Positions 55,352 to 64,000 of a DNA stretch of 64,000 nucleotides are shown piece by piece; position 1 is the first letter of the stretch; every line of letters starts with the position of its first letter. The position numbers and the translations under genes were made by a program. Below the pieces are notes generated by a model that worked only from the letters and a program-made list of their open reading frames with translations, was not told the origin of the DNA and made no database searches. The stretch comes from Scolanthus callimorphus (Eukaryota; Cnidaria; Anthozoa; Actiniaria; Edwardsiidae). The stretch lies in contig CM066913.1 in NCBI GenBank assembly GCA_033964015.1, forward strand, positions 26,810,790 to 26,874,789, written 5' to 3'.

Positions 55352-55929
55352 CAAATGCCACATTTAGTGTCGTTCGGATATTTTTTGGAGTGTTCCCGTG
55401 TAGTATATACTATATACGCGACTATTCACTTCGCCTTCGGCGAATAAATGGCAAATATTCTAAGTGCGTATAATTAATTAACAATAAGAGGTACTGCGCA
55501 GCGTTTGTATAATAGAAAAATGACTTGAAAATGTTAGCTGAAACGCTGTTTGTGTCGTATTTGAAAACAGATGTTTCGGTAATGCTGCCAGGGTGTAAAC
55601 GCCATCTTATCATTCTGCCTTCGACCAGTTTGACATAAAGTTCGTGAGTGAAGTTTGATCGCCCCTCCCACCTCCCGAATAAGGGTGCTGCAACGCCACA
55701 CTCTCAACTCTATCGCAGGACCTCGTCCTGCACCTAGCCCCCGGAGCTCGCCCTATAGGCCGATTCCAGCTGACGCTTTATTGATATTCAGAACCGATCC
55801 TTTTGCAACGGCGTTGGAATGCCTGATTCTGGTTGATGCTTATGCAAATGAGTCAAAATCCAAATGAGTAATGAAAATGAGTACAAATCCAAATGTGCCA
55901 TTTTTGCGCCAAAAAATGGAGACCAGGGA

Positions 55930-57079
55930 GTCGTTTCTCAAAATCGCCCGAGAATCTATAAACTTTTCGCATGTTTTTTGGGGGCGCGGTTTAGGAGTCC
56001 TGAAAAGTGTTTCTCGAAACTCCCAAAAAGCCCGTTGATAATTATCGGGAACGCGAAATCAAAATTGTATTCCAAACTTTATGCGAAACTGCGAATACTT
56101 TGCACAAATAAACAATGACAATATAAGAAACTTCTCGATTTGTCATGTTCGGCATGTTGTTATTTAATAATAATAATTTCCATCAACAAATGCCAAGAAA
56201 TCATATAAAATGTGCGAAAAAACAAGCATACTGCACTGAATTATTGTAGATGCATTGGTACTTTGTTTAATACGTCAAAAAAAATCGTCAAATTTGACAA
56301 GTGAGCTGTCAAGAGAATGAATTTGATTGTTCAAGAAGAGAGGTGCTTGCACCTGATTTGCGCATTTTATCGGGATGGTGGTAAAAACAACTCGGGAGAG
56401 TTACCGGGAAACCATTTCGATGCAAAGAAATAAATTGTGGAAACAAAGCAAGGAGTAAATGGAGAAACATGCACTTTCAGGGAAATTCAACTTCGCGGTA
56501 CTAGTTGGATAAACAAAGTCGCAAAGAAGTTAAACTTCCAAGTTAATTTTGTTATTTTTCTTCCCTAATCCTAAAGACTTTCGGGAACCCTAAAAAGTTT
56601 AGGAGAGAAGGGTTTCTCCCTTCATTAAACGACGAAAAATGACACAATTCTATCGGGACCGAAAAATTCGGAAGTTTCGAGAAACGCAAAATCCGTGATC
56701 CGCACGCTTTTCGGGTGGTATGTATCAAGAAATAGGGCAGCGGATATCTCGGCGAGGCAGGTGTCAGGCCTGACAAGGCTCTTAGCCCTGACCCTCTTAT
56801 ACCAAGCTCCATGTGGGACCATGGTTGTCTTAGCCGTCGTGGGTGTATTGGCTGTCGGGACTTTAGGGGCTGTTTTGGCTTGCCATGCCAAGGTGTACTA
56901 CTTATTTCGCTCAAGGGTAGTCAGCATGATGAGATATACGAAGCCACGACAAGATAATAAAGCCTTGTCAGAGCTGTCAGGCCTGACACCGGCCAAGACA
57001 AAATATACCCTGCCCTTTTTCTTGACAAGGTATATTTATTTATCGGCCAGAAAAGTTTTTTGGGCTTTCGAGAAACGAC
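55930..57079. mobile_element. 1.15-kb element with GTCGTTTCTC ends
   Basis: GTCGTTTCTCAAAATCGCCC at 55930 is mirrored by GGGCTTTCGAGAAACGAC ending at 57079. The interior includes inverse blocks around GGTGTCAGGCCTGACA (56760 and 56969 areas) and repeated GTTTCTCGAAA / TTTCGAGAAAC motifs. A 163-codon open frame at 56695-57186 crosses the element boundary and is not considered a gene. Confidence 0.6.
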
Positions 57080-57908
57080 CGCCAGCACCTGTAACAAAAC
57101 AGCAACATGGAAAACTCTGCCTTATGGAATTATATATTGTTTTTTTTATCTCGTTTATTAAGACCGCATGGGAGCTGCTATGTTGAGGGGGGTATTTGTA
57201 GAAAAAAATGAAAGGGGGGTAATATAGGGTAAAAAGTGGCGTTGCAGTAAAATGTGGAATATCAAAAAAAGATGGAAGCTACGTGGTAAAACTTGAAATG
57301 AATTGTTACAAAAGCATTTTCGATAGACAACGGGTAATCGTCTTGTATTGTTTTCCTTATCGTATCTATCGCCTGGGGGGGGGGGGATATCCTTGAAAAA
57401 TTGTACAGGGTTGCTTGGCCCGGCCTCTCAACCCATACCCCGTTATCCATCAATTTTTCTTTCATCCTCGACTCCCCTCCCCTCCTCTCCCCTTAGTCCC
57501 GCTACACAGGCTGTGGAGAGGCGGGTAAGGTCTCCTTTGAAATGAACTTCGTTGTCTATATTGTCTAAGTAAAAAGAAACAATAGACCAATTTCGATATA
57601 TTATTATTCGTCACTGTTGACCAATAAATTCTGCATCTTTATATGTATGCTCTGAAAGAGTCTTTGCTCGCTACGCACATAACCAGAATAAGAGCACCAA
57701 GAAAACTGTAGAAAGAAGAAAATCTAATTTGAAATAAGCTGTTTACGCCGTCCTCATTAACGCCAGGCACAAGAGTGACGTCACGTTTCCAATATTCAAT
57801 ATTGCGGCGCCCGCCAAATTCAAATCTCTCCAATGTAAACAAGGCACATTGTCCAAACAAGGTTTTCTTTTCAGTTATAAAGTTTTGTCGAATGTTTTGT
57901 GAGTTGGC

Positions 57909-58012
57909 CTACGGCAAACGTCGTGCCAGAGTCGCGCCGTTCCATTCCAAAACAATAGAGAGTTTTCTATTATAAAGTCTAATAAACGACTGAAGTTCGA
58001 CGTTTGCCGTAG
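57909..58012. repeat. 15-bp inverted repeat CTACGGCAAACGTCG
   Basis: CTACGGCAAACGTCG at 57909-57923 is mirrored by CGACGTTTGCCGTAG at 57998-58012. It is probably a short MITE, 200 bases upstream of the MAP3K1 exon. Confidence 0.7.
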
Positions 58013-58214
58013 TTTTCTCTGAGCTTGAAAAGGCTAAGCAGCCGGGTTCCCTTTAACAAACGTCTAATTCAACTTAGTAGGTCACAGCTATGCTATTGTG
58101 GTCTTAATTAGAAGGCTGTAATAGATTTAGTGACATTTATCGATTTATCTCCCAGCACTTTAACAATTTCACCAGTGAGGAAATGGGTTTGAATTAGATT
58201 TCTTTTTCCTCTAG

Positions 58215-58424
58215 GCATTTGGCGAAGATCTGGTCTCGTGTCTTTTCTCCCGTGAATGGAATATCCGAGAGATTGGCTTGCGTCGGCTGAGTAAAGATAT
58301 CCCAAGCTCTCTTGCCCCTAGAGAAAATTCCAAAAACATTGACATGGCAACAGTGCACGCTTGCTGCTCATTACTTTCAATGATGTGTGGAGACCCTGTA
58401 TATAGGGTATACGTCGCCGCATTG
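58215..58424 (+). CDS. MAP3K1: MAP3K1 (MEKK1) exon: start of the TOG-like helical domain
   Basis: The acceptor TTTTTCCTCTAG and donor GTAAGT bound exactly 70 codons, phase 0 to 0. It encodes [20 protein letters not shown] then GLRRLSKDI and [22 protein letters not shown]. These match vertebrate MEKK1 (FG-E-V-CLFSR-W--RE--LRRLS-D, then CCS-LSM-C-DPVY-VYVAAL). The vertebrate Ser/Gly-rich insert between the two blocks is replaced by a short linker ([19 protein letters not shown]). The exon follows the one at 53411-53555 in phase. Downstream exons, including the kinase domain, are not found before 64000, which implies another long intron or a gene continuing beyond the window. Confidence 0.93.
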
Positions 58425-58518
58425 GTAAGTGGATTTTTTTTCTTACGCGGACGGTATCTAGCTATATGGTCAATTTTCAGTTAAGAAGCACTTCCTGGTA
58501 TTTTGCAGATAAGTAGTT

Positions 58519-59225
58519 TTATTATATGGCAACGATAGTACGCGCGCTCTGATTGGCTGATTTCCGGTCTGATATTTCCCCATATCGGACCGTTACCATG
58601 ACAATTGGTCCGGATCGCGTATCAGATTTGCGACTTTGTTTACAATTTTCACGGCGGGAAATTTGACATTTTCCTTGATAAACAAGAAATTTATAAGCAA
58701 AGTAAAACAAAAAGCAGTTTTGCTGAAATTTTTCCAGCGAAAATGTTTTGAATTTAAAAAGATATTTCAAGAAACTCTAAGAGAGAGAGAGAGAGAGAAA
58801 AGTATCAAAAACAGCCGCAATCACATGGTTTGTTTCTGAAATTTCGGAAATCTAATCAAGCAACTGAGCATATCATACAATCAGAACTGGAAATCATATA
58901 CGGTATACTGAAATCTGTTTGCTTACCGGTGGTTTAAAACTTGTGCCTCTGGGAGATTTTCCGCAAATGTCAACTAAAGTCGACTGAAGAGCTTCGAAGA
59001 GTTTGGTCTAATTCATCTTAATCTTGTTCCATTGTAAACCATAGAAATGAGAATAACATCCATCCATGTTCTGTGTATAGTATTTAAGTTTGACAGCTTG
59101 CGCAATCAAACGTAAATCTCGAAAAATCTCATTTTCTTGAAACTGAACAACTTTGAAGCCACTCGTAGCCAATCCACACCAACTTCACAACTAAAGGGAG
59201 TTTCACTCTTTCTGTTATTTTTTAT
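58519..59225. mobile_element. ATATGGC element, copy 3, 3'-truncated
   Basis: It begins TTATTATATGGCAACGATAG and is co-linear with the outer parts of copy 2. It lacks the 2.2-kb palindrome (empty site CTA at 59008-59010) and loses similarity after GTTATTTTTTATA at about 59225. It includes a (GA)n run at 58778-58798. Confidence 0.85.
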
Positions 59226-60115
59226 ACTAGTATACCAACATGGCAGCGAGTGCTGCCATTGTAATTCACAATGAATAGTCCAGTTTTAAAAGTTTCGATT
59301 CGACCATTTGATGATTTTCATGATGGGTAATCAAGGCAAGATGGCGGAAATAATACTGATTCACACGGGAAGCTGAATGGATGGAATGGAAGCTGAAATA
59401 GTTACCCTGCTGACAGAGGCCTTTTTTTTCTGTATTCCGCTGGGTAGAAAATCATAACTCCGAAGTCTTAATTTTAGACTTCCATTCTATATGGTCATTC
59501 TCTTATCTTTTACTTCAAATTGTGAAATGGTAGACAAATATATTAGCAATCAGAATCGCCGGCTGATTGCTTACCATCAGAGCCTCCTACCACTCGTCAA
59601 AACATAAGGAGGATTTGGAAAGGAGAATGAGACTCTCTGGATCAAGCTGGGGCAATTTAAGGCTATTGAATAAGCGAGAAATTGAAATAAGATGTACAAA
59701 ACAACAGTAATTTGCCAGAAATTTACACCATTGTTAATGGGGATGAAACAAACTGCAAAAATGCAGTAAAAAATTGATAAATAAAATCTGCTAAATTCAA
59801 AGTAACTTTTAATTAAACTTTTTCATGCCTCAGGCTAATACAGATCCGACTCAGTAATATTTTTGGCATCATCTAGCAGATTTTCTTGTTATATTCCCGA
59901 ATAATGTGTGTGCTGATGTTCTCCAGATTCAATTCTGTGGAAGCTTCTCTATGGTCTGCACAAGATATAGTCCACTATATAGTTTACCGTTAGGAGGTGT
60001 ATCAATAATATATAGATTTAGGGTGCCTAAAAGCGGAGCTCCCAGTTAGTTTTAAGTCATTTTTAAAGCTCGGTGTAATCTATGACGTCTCTGTGATGCA
60101 CACATACAATTAAGA
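59226..60115. other. Unassigned stretch
   Basis: TATATAGATTTAGGGTGCCTAAAAGCGGAGCTCCC near 60011-60043 (parts TATATAGATTTAGG and AAGCGGAGCTCCCA) resembles 16578-16613, a dispersed repeat end. No exon is seen. Confidence 0.4.
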
Positions 60116-60119
60116 CAAC

Positions 60120-60530
60120 TTTGTTGCAGTTCCCGTGGTGACCAAGACAATTCTATCCAAGTTTGGTTTGTCTTGGAGCCTGTTCTTGACGAGATTAGAA
60201 TTTTTTGAGCATGGGTGACATCATCGGTGACGCCACATCACGCGACCATTTTATTTCGCTCATCTGGAGACCTAGACAACACTACCCAAGTTTGGTTGTT
60301 TTAGAATCTTCCCTTAACTAGATATTAATTTTTCAAGCATCGATGACGTCATCGATGATGTCAAATCACGTGAACACTTCGTTTCGCTCCTCTGGTGACC
60401 TAGACTACACTACCCAAGTTTGGTTATTTTAGTCTTCCCTTCACGAGATATTAATTTCTCAATCATTGATGACGTCACATCACGTGACCACTTTATTTCG
60501 CTCATCTGGTGACCTAGACTACTATCGCGT
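60120..60530. repeat. Minisatellite of about 110 bp, 3-4 units, with TGACGTCA-like motifs
   Basis: Units contain GGTGACCTAGACTACACTAC, CCAAGTTTGGTTGTTTTAG, TTCCC-ACGAGATATTAATTT and GATGACGTCACATCACGTGA. They recur at about 60135, 60265, 60390 and 60510 (partial). ATGACGTCA is a palindromic CREB/ATF-type core and CACGTG is an E-box core; any regulatory activity is speculation. Confidence 0.85.
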
Positions 60531-60863
60531 TCCTGCGAGGCTGCCGACGCCGGGGGCGTAGAGCTTTGCGGGTCCGCTAGTTTAACCACTCCATAACCAA
60601 AGCGATCGGCTCGATTTGTAGTTTTATTTCTGATTATTTCGCGGTAAGAACTAGAGATTACACAACACATTTCATTAATCGAACGATCTCACGTAATGTA
60701 CAAGATTCACAAATCAAAATTGTAGAATTAACCTGCAAACTCTACAAAAACTTACGTCTGATGTTCTCCAAAGGTCTCCTGAATTAGATGCACTTGAAAC
60801 TTCCTAGGAACTCCGTGAAACTCTGTTAAAACTGCTCTCTTATAAAACTATGGCTCTGTAAAA

Positions 60864-60935
60864 GACTGGAAGCAGCGAGGTGGTACTCACTACCGTCACA
60901 TGCGAGTTTTCCGACGTATTTTTCTTTACTTATAG
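60864..60935 (+). repeat. Dispersed repeat block shared with 27828-27900 and 25868
   Basis: GACTGGAAGCAGCGAGGTGG and following bases match the minus-strand block at 27828-27900 and, in part, 25868-25887. Confidence 0.6.
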
Positions 60936-61392
60936 TCCAGGGAATCTACGGTTCAACATCGAACAAATTGCAACAGAATTTCTCTCACCTCAGAATAGCA
61001 GAGGTCAACGACATAAACAACATACTAAAAGTACCAAAGAATCCCATTGATGGAACATGCCGAAATTAAGGGGGGAAACTTTCTCGGTTTTTCCACAGGG
61101 AGCCCGAAACTAAAATTTCTAGATAATAATGCAAATACAAATATTTTGATATGAAATGTCTACAAATCAACAGAGGAGAGTTATTTAGCAATGAAAGCAA
61201 TTTTTATTTCACTCGAATCCAACTTTCAAGGTAGCAAGAGTAATAAGGGCTACCACAGGATACCCAAAATGGACATAAATGTCTGTATGAAACTCTTCTG
61301 TTTTCATTATGCCCTTCCTATCTATCACATTTTAGACCTCAAAATGACAAGTACACTACAGCCACTTATTTCTGTGTGATATACGGATATTT

Positions 61393-62345
61393 CTACTCGT
61401 TGCTGCTATTCAATTGGCCTTCATCTTCATTCAGGTCAGGTGGGCTCACATTTGAGCAGCTTTCGCCTCTACATGACCCGCAGGCAGAAGAGCACTCGAG
61501 GCCATTTTTCTTACACGAGAATCGTTGGGTGCTGCAGTCCGTTGCACCGGATAACCTTTAACAAAGACTCATGGGCTGGAGGAAGGTCTGTGCGGAATAT
61601 GGCAGCGAGATTCCCTTAGCGGCAGTCTCGATGATTTTCTTTTTCTCATCTTCGTTATCATTTTCTTGACTGGCAGTAAAACTCATTTATCAGAGACGCA
61701 GCATTTTGCCGAAAAGTCACAACATTAGCTTCCTTTCTTATCTTTCTTATAGTAGTAATAATAATTTTGTCCCCGACGTGCTCTTGGAGTTTTGTTTCAT
61801 GAAGCGCGCGCTGTACGGCTCCTCGTCTGTGCCTTCCAAATACTCTTCCATAAGATTTGTAAGGTCGCTAACAGTGGTTTGTTCGTCGTCATTTTCCTCC
61901 AGATATTTAATCACTTCCATAAATGCCGAGCTTTTGATTGAATCAACGGGTCGTCCTTGTTTTAGCCTCTTATTGAACGATTCATCACTAAACTGCTTCG
62001 GGATTTACTTACCGGTGCGAAAATTCACACTGTAGCTTTGGTGATGGAGTGCATCCGCAGCATGCAAGTCTTGTGCATATTCCAGCCGACCGAGAACAAT
62101 CTGTGACTATTCGTCATTTCGTTGTTGGCATGCCGTCGCAATAGAGTCTTAAAGTCCTTAGTTCTGACAGGAATCACCTCAAACCCTGGCTGGCTGCCCA
62201 CAGAAAAACGCTGGGGCGCTGATCTCTGAAATCAAACATTGGTGTTTCTGACCGAGGAGTAACGCTTGTTTCAATCAATCTATTTGCGCCAGCTATGGCG
62301 ACATCTCCGCTTCTCTTATGAGATCTCGGCGGCATTTCTGGTGAA
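61393..62345 (-). pseudogene. Relic of a repetitive Cys-rich protein, N-terminal and C-terminal parts joined with the middle missing
   Basis: On the minus strand, in order: VIPVRTKDFKTLLRRHANN, LGRLEYAQDLHAADALHHQS, YSVNFRTGK followed by a stop, then FNKRLKQGRPVDSIKSSAFM, KYLEENDDEQTTVSDLTNLM, EPYSARFMKQN, a frame shift, NVVTFRQNAASLINEFYCQ, EKKKIIETAAKGI. After that come AHESLLKVIRC and, in another frame, DCSTQRFSCKKNGLECSSAC then GSCRGESCSN, ending at TAG 61393-61395. These are the beginning and end of a protein family that I recall as abundant and repetitive in cnidarian genomes; its function is unknown to me. The large central region is missing, and there are at least two frame breaks and one stop. 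It is non-functional. Confidence 0.7.
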
Positions 62346-64000
62346 CTCGATCGCCGACTGAAGGTTTAATGGGTTTTCCCTGAGTTAAAGTTGCACTATA
62401 AATACTGTCGCACCCTTTCTGTCCCAAAACTCACGAAGCATCTTTATCTTCGATGCGTTTCTCACAGATAAGCAAGTATTTCCATTTCTTTCCATGATCC
62501 GAGTAGACCCATTTGAAAAATTAAAGGAAAAACATAATTCACAGGGACAGGGATTCTCACATGAACGCAAATTTGAAACGATAGAAATAAAGAACCCTTA
62601 CCTCTTCTCTTGCAAGAGCCATGAAAGGAATAAAACATCAAGAAAAACCGGGAAAATCATTAGCGTTTTCACAGACAAACTCTTGAATTGGCAGTCGAAC
62701 CACGCAGGTGGAACAAAAGGCATCTACAAGGCGTCTCTGGCGTGAGAGAAACAAGCGCGCGGGGATCGTAAACTGTAGGCGCAAATAATTGTAATCCAAT
62801 CAATTTAGCGGCAAAATAGTCAAACAAAATGTTAGGTTGACACAAGAGCAGCTGCAATAGGCTAAAAAACGGTTATGGAATAGTCAGAAACAGCAGCTGT
62901 GTGTGGATATAATGTAAAACACCTAAACCATTTCGGGAGCCCTGTGGATAAGAAAAACACACTTTTTGGGGAGCGTTAAAGACTTCTCAACATAATGTTA
63001 TTGCAAATGTACAAAATCTGAGGTTCTATTCAATTTCAGACCGATTAGGAGGCTGATTTTGCCCTTATGATAAAATTAATGCGTATTTGGTTTTGGGCTC
63101 CCTGTGGTAAAACCGATGAAATTTTCATCCCTTAGAACATCTTTAAAACGTTTTGAGGTAGGCGGTATTTTAATGCTGTCCCAATTCGTGGGTATATTAG
63201 AGAAAAATATCGGATGTTCCGAAAAAATATTGGGACAGTGAAAAACCACTACCAGTAGAAAAAGAATTCTTCAACTCATGTAAAATAGCAGAAACCGCTA
63301 AATAGAACAGAGAGTAGAAAACACAAAGCTAAACCGCTTCACGGGACTTTCTTACAAAACGCAGACAAGCACTGTAGACTCACTGTCAGGCTAGACACGC
63401 AGCTTTCCAATTTTAAAGCAAAGCGACAAATCATTTATCTATTGTATAAGTGCATTGCGAATATAACAAAAAATAGAAAAATATTTCTAAAAGTCCATAG
63501 ACGTCATAGAAAAAATAGTTTACCAAGACCTTTTCTACAGGCAGCAATGCTGGCGGTCCGTTTCACAGACCTTACAATACATGCCGGTTGGTGCACAAAA
63601 TAACTGATAATACATGTTTGGCAATCAAAATATATTTAGTTCTCATATGGATATATAGTTTATGTAATAAAAAACATATTAAGGAAAGACTGGCGGAGAA
63701 CGGCACTTAAAAAAACATTTTTCTCAACGCGGGTACCCTGTGGTTTTTACTGGATTTAGGAAATACTCTGTAAAAGCAATTGCGCTAGGAGATTTTTTTA
63801 GAACTTTTAGTATGTTGATAAGGTGACCTCCCTCGTTCATTCCACGGTGAAAAAAAAATATTGCAATTTGTTCCAACCCGACCCCAAAAAAATCACAGAT
63901 TGACTGGACGGCGAGTCGTCCAAGTAACAACAGCACTTGGTTCGACTTGGGTGTTCAAGAGTGTTCAAAAGCGCACTTGATTACTCACGCCGGCGCCGAG
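62346..64000. other. Unassigned stretch to window end
   Basis: No exon is recognised. The phrase CCCTGTGG (with GGGCTCCCTGTGG or GGTACCCTGTGG) recurs at 62940, 63108 and 63735, inversely at 61095 (CCACAGGGAGCCC), and in the tandem units at 23.4-23.7 kb, suggesting diverged copies of an unidentified repeat. Confidence 0.35.

Larger units (their letters stand above)
53992..55412. mobile_element. TAGTATATACTACACGGG element, copy 2, with two nested insertions
   Basis: The same ends as copy 1 (22049-23103) are present, with co-linear blocks GATCGCGCG, CATTATCCCGAGATTG, AATCTTGAATTTCTCTGCCA and CGTGCGTGACAAACGTCACG. Two stretches are absent from copy 1: about 54626-54795 and about 54857-55351. The element lies in the MAP3K1 intron. 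Confidence 0.88.

Noticed and set aside
56695..57186. 163-codon plus-strand frame with a hydrophobic segment
   Set aside because: It runs across the boundary of an inverted-end element and through inverse repeats; the apparent membrane segment shows no family similarity.

Overview
This window is animal (metazoan) nuclear DNA, most likely from an anthozoan cnidarian such as a stony coral or sea anemone. The evidence is: genes split into many short exons with GT..AG introns; two recognisable animal genes (MSH6 and MAP3K1/MEKK1); very dense small DNA transposons with inverted ends, many of which look to me like families common in cnidarian genomes; and fragments of a large repetitive-element protein family that I recall from cnidarians. 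The cnidarian assignment is inference. There are no operons, bacterial genes or CRISPR arrays. A 100-base run of N at 41819-41918 is a scaffold gap.

Layout. (1) 1-3285: a cluster of three short inverted-repeat elements, otherwise unassigned. (2) 3286-14706, plus strand: 14 exons encoding the C-terminal part of the mismatch-repair ATPase MSH6, ending at a stop codon. The 5' exons lie upstream and are not visible. Its introns are packed with hairpins, MITEs and two tandem arrays. A one-base frame problem precedes the Walker A exon. (3) 14707-25000: repeat country. It has a TTAA-flanked MITE, a roughly 375-bp satellite split by a 1783-bp transposon with a clean 2-bp target duplication, a 1.05-kb element, and 114-bp and 112-bp tandem arrays. 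(4) 25000-41800: diverged repeats, a 1.0-kb ATATGGC-type element, a 4.3-kb hAT-like element inserted in a minisatellite, a retroviral-type integrase ORF (minus strand), and a relic of a Cys-rich repetitive protein. (5) 41919-49250: tandem repeats, two copies of a 260-bp MITE, and a broken Ty3/Gypsy pol (minus strand). (6) 49259-52634: a second ATATGGC-type element carrying a nested 2.2-kb giant palindrome built of eight roughly 295-bp units. (7) 53411-58424, plus strand: two consecutive exons of MAP3K1 separated by a 4.66-kb intron that holds two further transposons. The rest of that gene is outside the window or unrecognised. (8) 58519-64000: a truncated third ATATGGC element that supplies the empty site for the giant palindrome, a minisatellite with CRE-like TGACGTCA-type motifs, and another protein relic on the minus strand.

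The two host genes are unrelated in function (DNA mismatch recognition; stress-kinase signalling) and simply neighbour each other on the same strand, about 39 kb apart. The most informative aspect of the window is the transposon archaeology: several insertions can be dated relative to one another because both filled and empty sites are present.
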